A stretch of DNA of 64,000 bases from contig NZ_ALWW01000001.1 of assembly GCF_000344175.1 (NCBI RefSeq), positions 1-64,000 of the forward strand, read 5' to 3'. Shown piece by piece: positions 55,178 to 63,858 of the stretch (the first letter of the stretch is position 1; the number at the start of each line of letters is the position of its first letter). This DNA comes from Listeria fleischmannii subsp. fleischmannii LU2006-1 (GTDB lineage: Bacteria > Bacillota > Bacilli > Lactobacillales > Listeriaceae). The position numbers and the translations under genes are program-made. The notes below the pieces were generated by a model. It ran no database searches. It was not told where the DNA came from and saw only the letters and a list, made by a program, of their open reading frames with translations.

Positions 55178-56555
55178 TGATCAGTCTTTTATCATCCTCA
55201 TCAAAATATTGATTTCCTATAGTGGGAGCTGAATTGAGTAGTTCATTTACAGTCACAAATTGGTAACCCTCTGCTTTTAATTTTTTAAGTGTTCCGTCCA
55301 AACTTTTCGCTGTTTTTGGATGGATATCATGCATTAAAATGATTGCCCCATCATAAGCATCTTTTACAACTTCACCTGTGATATGCTTTTCATTTCGATA
55401 TTTCCAGTCTTCCGTATCCACACTCCACTGTGCAACCGGAATCGCCATTTGGTTCGAGACCTCTTTATTAATGGCCCCGTATGGCGGTCTGACCATTTCA
55501 GGAAATTCATTAATTTCATGGTACACAGCCATTTGTGTTTTTAAAATCTGCTCGGCAACTTCTTGTTTGGAAATTTTCGTAAGCATCTTATGGTCAAATG
55601 AGTGATTGGCAATTTGATGCCCTGCTTCTTTTTCTTTTTTTACAATACCGGGGTTGGCTAAAACTTCTTTTCCAAGCACAAAAAAGGTCGCTTTGGCATT
55701 GTATTTTTTTAATGTGGCTAGAATTTCAGGCGTGGTGGTATAACTTGGACCATCGTCAAAAGTTAATGCGATTTTTTTTCCTTTAATCGGCTTATGAACA
55801 GTAGGAACAACATCTGCTGGTAGAAAGCGTGTGTTAAGCTGGTTGGCTAATGAACTTAGCGGCAAAATCACTTGATTTATTTGCCTGTAGCCTGGTATTC
55901 GAACGGGGAGAATTAAATTTTCCTCATCTATTTGAAAATTTGTATCATCTAAATCACTTGGATAAACGGCCCCACCAAGTATTCCAATCTTATCAAGCGG
56001 TATTTTCTGAGAGGCCATAATATGATTTTGCATGGTATTTTTTAATTGCCGTAGCGAGTCTGGTTCGTTTTTCAAGATATCTCGAAGTTTTAATAATTTC
56101 CCACTCTCTTCATCTACAGCAAACTGACGACCGACTTGATCTACTTTTCTAGCAGAATAGGAACGTCCATTTCTACCAAAATCTTCTTTTTTTAATTGAT
56201 AATTAGACACCCCATTTGGTAATGGTTGTTTATCGAATGTAAAAAAAAACAAGTGAATCTTTCTTTTTTAACTCCTCTTTAGAAACTTTCTCTATCTCTT
56301 TTTTTTAAGTAATCATTATCTTCTTTATTGCTTAGAACTGGAATATAGGCGGTTGTTTGTTCATTGAGGTCTTTTTTCTCCATTTCTTTTAAAATGGTCT
56401 TTCCCTATTCGTTGATTCATTTCTAATTCAATATTTTTTTGCACTTCGCTACGCGCTTTTGCTAATTCGTACTTATGGAAAAACCAAAAACCGAAAAATC
56501 CCCCTGCAACAACTAGCGCCGCGAACATAGAAATCAGTGTTTTTCTATGTTTCAC
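55173..56555 (-). pseudogene. pgdA: Peptidoglycan N-acetylglucosamine deacetylase, three frameshifts in the N-terminal part
   Basis: The C-terminal NodB domain is intact: LTFDDGPS, HSFDH, RPPYG, DTEDWKYRN and LMHDIH are the metal-binding and catalytic motifs. The whole resembles Listeria PgdA, which deacetylates cell-wall GlcNAc and gives lysozyme resistance. From GTG 56555 (site GAGGTG) a membrane helix is read, then frame is lost at 56387-56390 (T4), 56299-56306 (T8) and 56241-56249 (A9). Each has one base too many. Repaired, the N-terminal region reads through ...DHFKEMEKKDLNEQ... to VFFTFDKQPLPNG, about 460 residues. Confidence 0.88.
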
Positions 56556-56670
56556 ATTGCTCACCTCTTCTTCTAAAAAAGTATTTCTATACTTTTCACA
56601 ACCTATTATACATTGTATTTTATTTTTTTTCATTAATTTTCTTGTATTTTTATATTTTTGATTCGATTAT

Positions 56671-56714
56671 CCTATTAAAAAAACACGAAAAGTGGGAGCT
56701 TTTTCGTGTTTTTA
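56671..56714. terminator. Terminator of the ZIP transporter gene
   Basis: Stem AAAAACACGAAAA / TTTTTCGTGTTTTT with an eight-base loop; T runs on both strands. Confidence 0.75.
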
Positions 56715-56826
56715 TAGTTAGCTCAGAAATGAAAATTCCTGAAAAACTATCCAATTATTTTGTGAACAAGTTCACTATTAATAAGTATATCATATTTTAG
56801 ACAAAATGTATCAATTAACACCTATT

Positions 56827-57636
56827 TTATCCAAGCGCCACATCAAGTACCATCATCACTGCAAATCCCGCCATTGTAGCCGCAGTAGCTAAATCGGTAG
56901 AGCCTTCTACTTGGGATTCCGGAATAAGTTCTTCTATCACGACAAAAATCATAGCACCTGCTGCAAAAGCTAAAGCATAAGGTAATACAGGTGTCACAAA
57001 AACAACTAAAAGCGCTCCAATAACCGCGAAAATTGGTTCTACTACAGCGGATAACTGGCCATACCAAAAACTTTTCGCCCGACTAAGCCCCTCACTCCGA
57101 AGCGGGATTGAAACAGCTGCTCCCTCAGGGAAATTTTGAATCCCAATACCAAGCGCCAAAACAGCAGCCGTTACAAAGGACTCTGTATCCCCTACCAAAA
57201 TCGCCCCAAAGGCAACACCAACCGCTGCCCCCTCAGGAATATTATGAATCGTGATGGATAAGACAAGAAGAATACTTTTCCGTAATTTCGTTTTAGGCCC
57301 CTCTTTCTCTTTTTCAGGAAAGCCGAGATGTAAGTGGGGAATGAGACGATCCACAAGTCGTAAAAAAATACCGCCTAACACAAACCCAACTAATGCCGGA
57401 ACAAAAGAAAAACGTCCCATATCCGCACTTTGCTCAATAGCTGGACTTAATAGCGACCAAAAACTAGCAGCAAGCATGACACCCGCAGCAAAACCAAGCA
57501 TCACATTAGTCATTTTTTGATTAAGATTCTTAAAAAAGAAAACTAGCGCCGCACCTAACGCTGTGCATCCCCACGTAAATAACCCTGCCAGAAGGGCAAG
57601 TAAAACTGGATTTAAAGTTGAAAGATAAGCTATCAC
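56827..57636 (-). CDS. ZIP family divalent metal transporter
   Basis: A 269-residue transporter with eight helices. The paired metal-site motifs are TIHNIPEGAAVG (helix 4) and IGIQNFPEGAAVS (helix 5), with a His-containing loop between helices 3 and 4 (LIPHLHLGFPEKEKEG). ZIP proteins bring zinc (also iron or manganese) into the cytoplasm. No Zur box is evident upstream. The gene lies upstream of pgdA but is separated by a terminator. Confidence 0.88.
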   Translation of the reverse strand: MIAYLSTLNPVLLALLAGLFTWGCTALGAALVFFFKNLNQKMTNVMLGFAAGVMLAASFWSLLSPAIEQSADMGRFSFVPALVGFVLGGIFLRLVDRLIPHLHLGFPEKEKEGPKTKLRKSILLVLSITIHNIPEGAAVGVAFGAILVGDTESFVTAAVLALGIGIQNFPEGAAVSIPLRSEGLSRAKSFWYGQLSAVVEPIFAVIGALLVVFVTPVLPYALAFAAGAMIFVVIEELIPESQVEGSTDLATAATMAGFAVMMVLDVALG

Positions 57637-57698
57637 AAAAAAAACTCCCTATATTTAAATAGATGAGGTCTGGAAAGTGTTTTCCAAACCTCTAAATC

Positions 57699-57926
57699 TT
57701 ACTCATTATTTTTTTGGAATCCGCGTTTAACACCTTTTAAAAAGGAGCCACTCGTTTTCCCAATTACTTTTGCTGCTTCAAGCGAACCATAAACGGCAAT
57801 TTTAGCAGCATCTCCAAGAACTTCACCAGCTTTTTCAGCAGCATCTGTCGCCGTTGCACCAACTTTTTCAGAAATTTCTTTGACTTTTTCTTTGTCAAAC
57901 AACTTCGGCTCTTCATTCTGTGTCAT
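57699..57926 (-). CDS. 75-residue Ala/Lys/Glu-rich hypothetical protein
   Basis: ATG 57926 follows CGGAGGAA. The product is an amphipathic, mostly helical protein (EKVKEISEKVGATATDAAEK, GEVLGDAAKIAVYGSLEAAK) with a basic end. The pattern recalls small stress or LEA-like proteins and apolipophorin-like helices; no family can be named. Monocistronic, 37 bases into the upstream region of the ZIP gene. Confidence 0.6.
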   Translation of the reverse strand: MTQNEEPKLFDKEKVKEISEKVGATATDAAEKAGEVLGDAAKIAVYGSLEAAKVIGKTSGSFLKGVKRGFQKNNE

Positions 57927-58007
57927 ACTATTCCTCCGTTCTTGTGTTTCCTTAATCATAGCGAAATTATGCCTAACATTCAAGCCCATATTCTAAGAAG
58001 GCTTGAT

Positions 58008-58391
58008 TTAGTTAGCTTCAAAATTAAGATCAAATCCTGGCTCATCAAACGCAATTTCCGTTACTTCATACGTAAGGCGTTTAATATAGTCAATAAGCGG
58101 GCTTGAAAGTTCAGCAATAAAACTCTTATCTAGTTCATCCGCTTCCCCAAAATAATCCACTAGTTGCACGATTCGACTAATATGTCCATTAATATTAAAA
58201 CGTTCTAAACTAAGCTCGAAAGGTACATCTACTTTAAACATTTTTCCCTCGTCTAAAATGGATTTATCATCTCCAGCCGGTTCTACTTCATTTAATTGCA
58301 CAGTAATTTTATTTTCACCATTTATTTTTCCACCTAGATTTGCTTCAAAATTATATTTTTCAACTACAATTGGATTCGTTTTTATTTCCAT
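58008..58391 (-). CDS. DUF1149 family protein (SecB-like fold)
   Basis: A 127-residue protein with the DUF1149 pattern: MEIKTNPIVVEKYNFEANLG at the start, FELSLERFNINGHISRIVQL in the middle and SPLIDYIKRLTYEVTEIAF at the end. The family has a SecB-like fold and is assumed to be a chaperone, without proof. ATG 58391 follows GAGGGTG. It is the third gene after the MFS and VOC genes. Confidence 0.78.
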   Translation of the reverse strand: MEIKTNPIVVEKYNFEANLGGKINGENKITVQLNEVEPAGDDKSILDEGKMFKVDVPFELSLERFNINGHISRIVQLVDYFGEADELDKSFIAELSSPLIDYIKRLTYEVTEIAFDEPGFDLNFEAN

Positions 58392-58406
58392 TTTTATCAC
58401 CCTCAC

Positions 58407-58787
58407 TTAAATTGTTAATTCAATTCGATTTCCTTCTGGATCTAAAATAACACTTTCATAGTAGCCATCTCCTGTTATACGGGGCTCTCCTATGATTTCG
58501 AAATGGTCATTTCTAAATATTTCTGTAAATTGGTCCACCTTTTCTTTACTGCCTAGCGAAATCGCAATATGGGCATAGCCAAATTGCTCGCCTTGTGTTC
58601 TTGAAAAAATATCCGTACGCGTCATTAATTCGATCCGGCATTCCGAATTCATTGTTAGAAAATACGATGCAAATCCTTTTTTCTCATTGACGTATTTTTC
58701 TGAAGCAGAGGCATCAAAATAGTCCTCATAAAATTGACGCATTTTTTCTAAATCTTTGGCCCAAATGGCGATATGTTCAATTCTCAT
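58407..58787 (-). CDS. VOC family (glyoxalase-like) protein
   Basis: A 126-residue protein with two VOC modules. Metal ligands would be His in MRIEHIAIWAKD, Glu in CRIELMTRT, His in GYAHIAISLG and Glu in GNRIELTI, giving the full HEHE set of glyoxalase I. It may act on glutathione or bacillithiol adducts, or confer antibiotic resistance; lactoylglutathione lyase-like is the safest call. The start overlaps the MFS stop by 11 bases. Confidence 0.82.
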   Translation of the reverse strand: MRIEHIAIWAKDLEKMRQFYEDYFDASASEKYVNEKKGFASYFLTMNSECRIELMTRTDIFSRTQGEQFGYAHIAISLGSKEKVDQFTEIFRNDHFEIIGEPRITGDGYYESVILDPEGNRIELTI

Positions 58788-59976
58788 ATTTCATTCTTCC
58801 TTTCTGATAGAGCAGAAATATAACGATAGCCGAAATGGCGCAACCTACCATTACAATTCCCATCGGTAATCCCGTTTTCCCCGAACCAAGACCAACAAGC
58901 GGCGAAACAATTCCACCGAATAGAAATCCCATTAATCCGATTAACGCCGAGGCACTTCCAGCATTTTTTGACTGACTTTGCATACTAAGAGAGGTACCTA
59001 CTGTATTAATTATACCCACACTTGAAATAGCAAAAAACAAAATAAGGATTATGAACCCGACTGGCGCTAAAAATGCGAGTAAAAGAAGTAGGAGAAGGCT
59101 CGCTGAGACTGCCAATATAACCCCAAACTTAAATACGCTAACTTCAGTATACCTTAAGCTGAAATTTCCTGCTAACTGGGAAGCTATAACTAGCCCTAAA
59201 CCATTTAAGGCAAAGCAAAAACTAAACATTTGCGGGGATAAAGCATAGATACTTTGTAGAACAAACGGAGAAGCCGCAATGTAAGCAAACATCATACCTG
59301 TTAACAGACCTTGTGGTAGCGCATATTGCATAAACTCTCGATTTTTAAGAAGTGTACGAAAGGCAATTAAAATCCCCATTAAGCCACCTTGTTCGCGCTC
59401 TTTTTCCGGCAAAGATTCCCCTACCATAAAAAATGAAAAAACAAAGAGCAACAAGCCAATAAAAGTAAGCAAAATAAAAATGCCTCGCCAATCTGAAATA
59501 AGTAACATGCCACTTCCAATAATTGGTGCAAGAATAGGACCTAGCCCATTAATTAGCATCAAAAAACTAAAAAAGCGGGTTAAATTTTTCCCTTCATAGT
59601 AATCTCGCGCAATCGCACGTGAAAGTACGCTTCCTGCCCCACCAGCAAATCCTTGAATAAAACGAAGAATGATAAATAAAATGATGTTTTCTGTAAAAAT
59701 ACAAATAAAAGAAATGATAAAATATAGAAATATCCCAATAAGAAGCGGTTTCCTTCTGCCAACTGAATCACTAAGCGCGCCGATTACTAATTGGCCAGCA
59801 GCAAGGCCAATCATACAGGCCGTTAAGCTAAGCTGAGAAACAGATGCGCTGACGCCCATATCGGCAGCCAGATCAGGCAGTGCAGGCAAATACATATCAA
59901 GTGAAAGTGGACCAAACGCGGAAAGAAAACCTAGGATGATTACTAATGAGACAACAATTTTATCTTTTTTTTGCAT
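58777..59976 (-). CDS. Bcr/CflA family multidrug MFS transporter
   Basis: A 399-residue proton antiporter with twelve helices. Motif A-like GALSDSVGRRKPLL lies between helices 2 and 3; FGPLSLDMYLPALPDLA in helix 1 is the Bcr/CflA signature; motif C-like GLGPILAPIIGSG lies in helix 5. It exports bicyclomycin, chloramphenicol or similar compounds in known cases. The coupled VOC gene downstream suggests joint detoxification and export (inference). Confidence 0.87.
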   Translation of the reverse strand: MQKKDKIVVSLVIILGFLSAFGPLSLDMYLPALPDLAADMGVSASVSQLSLTACMIGLAAGQLVIGALSDSVGRRKPLLIGIFLYFIISFICIFTENIILFIILRFIQGFAGGAGSVLSRAIARDYYEGKNLTRFFSFLMLINGLGPILAPIIGSGMLLISDWRGIFILLTFIGLLLFVFSFFMVGESLPEKEREQGGLMGILIAFRTLLKNREFMQYALPQGLLTGMMFAYIAASPFVLQSIYALSPQMFSFCFALNGLGLVIASQLAGNFSLRYTEVSVFKFGVILAVSASLLLLLLLAFLAPVGFIILILFFAISSVGIINTVGTSLSMQSQSKNAGSASALIGLMGFLFGGIVSPLVGLGSGKTGLPMGIVMVGCAISAIVIFLLYQKGRMKYEN

Positions 59977-60021
59977 AATTTCTCCTTTTTGCTAAATCCT
60001 AAACATTGAAAAACTTACTTT

Positions 60022-61026
60022 TTATAAAAAAACAAAAGCTGCTACCCAGTAAACGAGCGCTGCGAGCGTAGCCGCAATGGGAAGTGTGATTATCCAAGTA
60101 ACGAGCATATTTTTCCCTGTGCGCCAGTTCACTTCTTTTTTATGATTGGCCGTCCCAACCCCCATAATCGAGCTGTCAATAACCTGTGTAGTGCTCACGG
60201 GCAGATGCGTTAAGGTTGCGGACATAATGACGGAAAGTGAGCTAATATCCGCCGCAACCCCTGTCACAGGCTCGATTCGCATGATCTTCGTTCCGACAGT
60301 TTTAATGATACGAAATCCACCCACAGAAGAGCCAATAGCCATCGCGAGCGCGCAAGAAAGTTGGACCCAAAACGGGACGCCAGCGGTTTCTTTTAAGAGC
60401 CCGCTTGTGATTAAAGCGAGTGTAATTACTCCCATCGTTTTTTGCGCATCGTTTGTTCCATGTGCGTAGGCTTGAATTGCAGCCGTAAAAATCTGAGCCA
60501 CCCTAAAATGACGATTGGTTTTCGCACGTTTTCGATTTCGAAATATCCATTTAAATCCCGAATAAATCAAATAACCTACTGAAAATCCAATAATTGGCGA
60601 AATAATTAATGCAATTATAATCGTCGTAAATCCACTGAAATTAATAACACTGAACCCAGCAGATGCAATGGCTGCACCCGCTATCGCACCAATTAGTGCA
60701 TGTGAGGAACTACTTGGCATACCAATTAGCCATGTCAGTAAATTCCAGATTACAGCAGCAACTAAACCGCATAAAACAACAAATTCCCCGTTATTCAGAG
60801 AAAATGGATCTACAATGCTTTTGGTCAAACTTTCAGCGACACCTGTGAATGAAATCGCCCCAAGAAAGTTCATGACAGCGGCCATCGAAATAGCAACACG
60901 CGGCTTTAATACACGAGTTGAAATACATGTAGCTACCGCATTGGCAATATCATGAAATCCATTGATAAAATCAAAAGCAAGACCAACGATCACAATCAAA
61001 ATAGTAATGAGAATAACTGTATCCAT
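60022..61026 (-). CDS. pit: Inorganic phosphate transporter (PiT family)
   Basis: A 334-residue low-affinity phosphate/cation symporter. The duplicated PiT signatures are GFHDIANAVAT near the start and AYAHGTNDAQKTMGV in the second half; SSSSHALIGAIAG is the inner loop motif. It moves metal-phosphate into the cell with protons. No PhoU-like pit accessory gene is adjacent. Confidence 0.93.
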   Translation of the reverse strand: MDTVILITILIVIVGLAFDFINGFHDIANAVATCISTRVLKPRVAISMAAVMNFLGAISFTGVAESLTKSIVDPFSLNNGEFVVLCGLVAAVIWNLLTWLIGMPSSSSHALIGAIAGAAIASAGFSVINFSGFTTIIIALIISPIIGFSVGYLIYSGFKWIFRNRKRAKTNRHFRVAQIFTAAIQAYAHGTNDAQKTMGVITLALITSGLLKETAGVPFWVQLSCALAMAIGSSVGGFRIIKTVGTKIMRIEPVTGVAADISSLSVIMSATLTHLPVSTTQVIDSSIMGVGTANHKKEVNWRTGKNMLVTWIITLPIAATLAALVYWVAAFVFL

Positions 61027-61080
61027 AAAAATACTCCTATCAAACTGCCTTTTTATCTCTCTACCCTATTCTAAGCTAAA

Positions 61081-61111
61081 CAAAAACCCCTACTACTTGC
61101 AGGGGCTCTAG
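61081..61111 (-). terminator. Terminator of the two membrane-protein genes
   Basis: Stem AGCCCCT / AGGGGTT with a nine-base loop followed by T on the minus strand. Confidence 0.7.
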
Positions 61112-61124
61112 ATGAAGTCTCTGT

Positions 61125-61526
61125 TTAAAAATCATATTCCTCGTCATAATCGTACATGTGATCATCCATCTCATCGTGCATATTATAACCATCGTCATAC
61201 CACCCATTATCTAATTCATAAATAATAGAAGTAAAGAAACCAATTCCAACAAAAATACTAAGTACAAAACTTAAACCTGTCATAATACAACCTGCTATTA
61301 AGAGCCCTAAGCCCTTCTTTGGTTCGAAACTAGGTTTTTTCACAAAAAGATAGACCAGTAAGACGATAATCACACTTGTGAATACGATAAGTAAACACCA
61401 AAGCAATGAATTCATCCCACGCCTTTCTGCATCTTTATAAATCCAAAACGCAAGCATAGCGCGTGCCGCTAATGATACTAATGCTAAAAATAAAATACCA
61501 AAGATAAATAAAAACATTATTCCCAT
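61125..61526 (-). CDS. Three-helix membrane protein with Asp/Met/His-rich tail
   Basis: A 133-residue protein with helices at about 3-26, 41-62 and 73-98. The final 27 residues (GWYDDGYNMHDEMDDHMYDY and beyond) are packed with Asp, Tyr, Met and His and could bind a metal or interact with a basic partner. The helix loop with YKDAERRGMNSLLW resembles the small DUF/PLD-N-like membrane proteins of Firmicutes. The start overlaps the DUF4064 gene by ten bases. Function unknown. Confidence 0.65.
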   Translation of the reverse strand: MGIMFLFIFGILFLALVSLAARAMLAFWIYKDAERRGMNSLLWCLLIVFTSVIIVLLVYLFVKKPSFEPKKGLGLLIAGCIMTGLSFVLSIFVGIGFFTSIIYELDNGWYDDGYNMHDEMDDHMYDYDEEYDF

Positions 61527-61918
61527 TTCGTCTGTTCCTCACTCTCTGTTTTTTCAGCTGGTTTTTTCGTTAATGTTAAAATACCTGCTATTAAAAATAA
61601 AATCCCTTGAATGCTTGAAATTTGCAGACCACCAAATACAATTAAAAGAATCGCATACGTTCGAATTTTTGGTACATCTGCTTTTATTTTAAATGCCGCA
61701 ATAAAACCAATCACGGCTGATGCAATCGTTACTAAAACAATAATACCAATAATAACAGCAAAAATACCAAAAAAGAGTACATCTTCACTGCTTGTATAGC
61801 CCATACTAGCAATAAAACCCATCCCTAGAAAAAGGCCATATAATACGATAAATATAGTTGAAAGTATACTAAATGCTGCGCCAACGATAGCTAAAATAAA
61901 TTCTGCTTGTCTGTTCAT
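61517..61918 (-). CDS. DUF4064 family membrane protein
   Basis: A 133-residue protein with four helices and the DUF4064 pattern (FILAIVGAAFSILSTIF at the start, IIGFIAAFKIK-type middle and LFLIAGILTLTKK at the end). A soluble acidic tail follows. The family occurs in Listeria and Bacillus, function unknown. It precedes and overlaps the three-helix protein gene, so the two may form a complex. Confidence 0.75.
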   Translation of the reverse strand: MNRQAEFILAIVGAAFSILSTIFIVLYGLFLGMGFIASMGYTSSEDVLFFGIFAVIIGIIVLVTIASAVIGFIAAFKIKADVPKIRTYAILLIVFGGLQISSIQGILFLIAGILTLTKKPAEKTESEEQTKWE

Positions 61919-61988
61919 AAGGCCCTCCTCTTTATCATTACTCTATTTAGTTTAGCATGGTTTTAAAAAAAATGCTTTCATTTCTATG

Positions 61989-62036
61989 AAAAAAATACAA
62001 AAAGGAAGGAATAACTTGCTCCTTCCTTTTTGTATT
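61989..62036 (-). terminator. Terminator of the uspA-like gene
   Basis: Stem AATACAAAAAGGAAGGA / TCCTTCCTTTTTGTATT with an eight- or nine-base loop, just after the stop codon on the minus strand. Confidence 0.85.
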
Positions 62037-62461
62037 TATCTTGCAATTAAAACTTGGCAGGTTGCATGCTTCACGATATACGATGAAATACTGCCCATCA
62101 AAACTTTTTCTAACCGCGTTAACCCTGTTGCTCCGCAAATAATTAAATCGGCGCCAAATAAATCTGGAATTTCTTCTGTTAATAATTTTTTCGGATTCCC
62201 TACTTCTAAAAATGTCCCAACTGATTGAATTCCTTCCGCTTCTGCAATCTGAACATATTTACTCAAAATCTCTTCAACATCCGACCGAAGTTCCGCTTCC
62301 CATGTCCTACCTTCAGCTGTGAAGCTTGGGAAAGACCTTACATCTATAACACTTGCCAGTGCAAGAGATGCATCAAGCGCTTTCGCCAATTGAACAGCTT
62401 CATGAAAAGCTTTTTCCGCTTGTTTTGATCCGTCTATGGCAACTAAAATTCGTTTATACAC
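62036..62461 (-). CDS. Universal stress protein, UspA family
   Basis: A 141-residue protein with an ATP-binding Rossmann-like fold: ILVAIDGSKQAEKAF at the start and the G-2x-G-9x-G(S/T) motif in GATGLTRLEKVLMGSISSYI. It dimerises and supports survival under stress. The GTG start follows AAGGAGG by nine bases. I do not find a consensus sigma-B promoter in the short upstream gap. Confidence 0.9.
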   Translation of the reverse strand: MYKRILVAIDGSKQAEKAFHEAVQLAKALDASLALASVIDVRSFPSFTAEGRTWEAELRSDVEEILSKYVQIAEAEGIQSVGTFLEVGNPKKLLTEEIPDLFGADLIICGATGLTRLEKVLMGSISSYIVKHATCQVLIAR

Positions 62462-62527
62462 AGGAAATCGCCTCCTTAAGTATCTTTTAGCCTCTCTATT
62501 CTATACCTTCACCAGTCTAATTTAAAC

Positions 62528-62881
62528 TTATTTTGAACGATTTTCTTCTGTTCTAAATCTCACTATTTTTTCAATTAAAGCTACTGGCATTTCTTCGTTT
62601 AACGGAAATTGTATCGTCCCTTTGGAATATTTATATTTTCCCTCTACATCATCTAAAAAAGTAGCCACACCTTTTGCGCCTGGATAGAAACCAATATGCG
62701 TTTTATACCCTGCAAAATGAACTAAATTACCGTTTAAATAAAATGTTGGAATACCGTAACTTATTTTTTCTGTAGCTTCTGGCGCTATTTCTTTAACTAA
62801 TGCCCGAATGGCTAAAAGTCGCTCTTTTACTATTCCTGAAAATTGATTGATATATTCATCTATATTTTGATATTCTTCCAT
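62528..62881 (-). CDS. DUF1801 family protein
   Basis: A 117-residue protein with the YdhG-like pattern: EATEKISYGIPTFYLNGNLV, HFAGYKTHIGFYPG and FPLNEEMPVALIEKIVRFR. Some members (Fra, YdhG) are called iron chaperones, but this is uncertain. I start at ATG 62881 with GAGGTG six bases ahead; the longer frame upstream has no ribosome site. Confidence 0.82.
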   Translation of the reverse strand: MEEYQNIDEYINQFSGIVKERLLAIRALVKEIAPEATEKISYGIPTFYLNGNLVHFAGYKTHIGFYPGAKGVATFLDDVEGKYKYSKGTIQFPLNEEMPVALIEKIVRFRTEENRSK

Positions 62882-63111
62882 TTTATGCACCTCTTTTAGT
62901 CTTTTCTTTAGGATAACATGACGATTCACAAAAAGATAGCGCTTTCTATAACAGTTGAAATTTTTATATCTGCCATTTCTATTTTGCACTTTGTCAAGCT
63001 TGATAAAAAAATTCATAAAATAGACAAATAATCCAAAAAAAAACTACTAAAGTGAAATTTTCCTTTTCTCTATACATGGTATGATGCAAGTAATGAAAGG
63101 TGTGAGCGAAA

Positions 63112-63788
63112 ATGAAAATACTATTTAATGCAGATGAATTTGTAAATGGGATAAAAAAAGAACTTCCAAATGCAATAGAAAAAATAAAAAGTTCAGCCTG
63201 GGACTATTCTATCCTTTGAAGAAATAGATTCATGTTATATTATTAGCTCTGGAGTTATTGGCGGATTTATACGTAATCCTATGGAATCAAAAAGCGAGCA
63301 AGTTTATTCCTTTTTTTCCTAAAGGGGATGTTGTAGGGTTTGGCCAGATTTTTGACAACTTTAAAGGCATGATTTTTGAGGCTATAACAGAGGTTGATGT
63401 ATACGCGATTAAAAAGTTAGAGTTAGAATTTTGGCTCTCTTTTCCGGAAAATACACCCTTTATTTATTATATTATGAAACGTTTTGGTACGCATTACTAT
63501 TTAAAATCCTTACTTAGCCTTCGTACTAAAAGCAATGTGTTGCCACAAAGTATTTATAATCTTTGTTTTTTACTTGAGACTAATATCAATGAGCTAGATT
63601 TTGTAAAATTCCCAAAAGAGTTTACGCAATCTCGTTTGATGGAGTATTCTACACTTTCGCAAGGTGGATTTTATAAACATCTCGATATCCTCTATAAAGC
63701 TGAAATTCTGTCCAGAGATTCTTCTGGAATTACTGTTAATATGAAGAAAATGCGTGATTCTTATCCAAATATGCATTTCCATAAGTAA
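63112..63788 (+). pseudogene. Crp/Fnr-like regulator, two frameshifts
   Basis: ATG 63112 (site AAAGGTG) opens a regulator of about 224 residues once one A is removed from 63186-63190 and one T from 63311-63317. The repaired start reads ...EKIKVQPGTILSFEEIDSCY and joins SEQVYSFFPKGDVVGFGQIF. It has a cNMP-binding-like barrel (about 20-120) and a C-terminal winged helix with STLSQGGFYKHLDILYKAEI. It is of the Listeria Crp/Fnr group (PrfA superfamily). A paralogue starts 71 bases downstream. Confidence 0.75.
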
Positions 63789-63858
63789 TTATATGGTGTA
63801 TCCTTTCTTCTTTTGGGTAAACAGGTACTAACCCAAAGAAATGAAAGGGATTGATTTT

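Noticed and set aside
55003-55212. 69-codon frame inside the 120-bp inverted-repeat element
   Set aside because: Composition follows the GC-rich repeat core; no ribosome site; no protein-like pattern.
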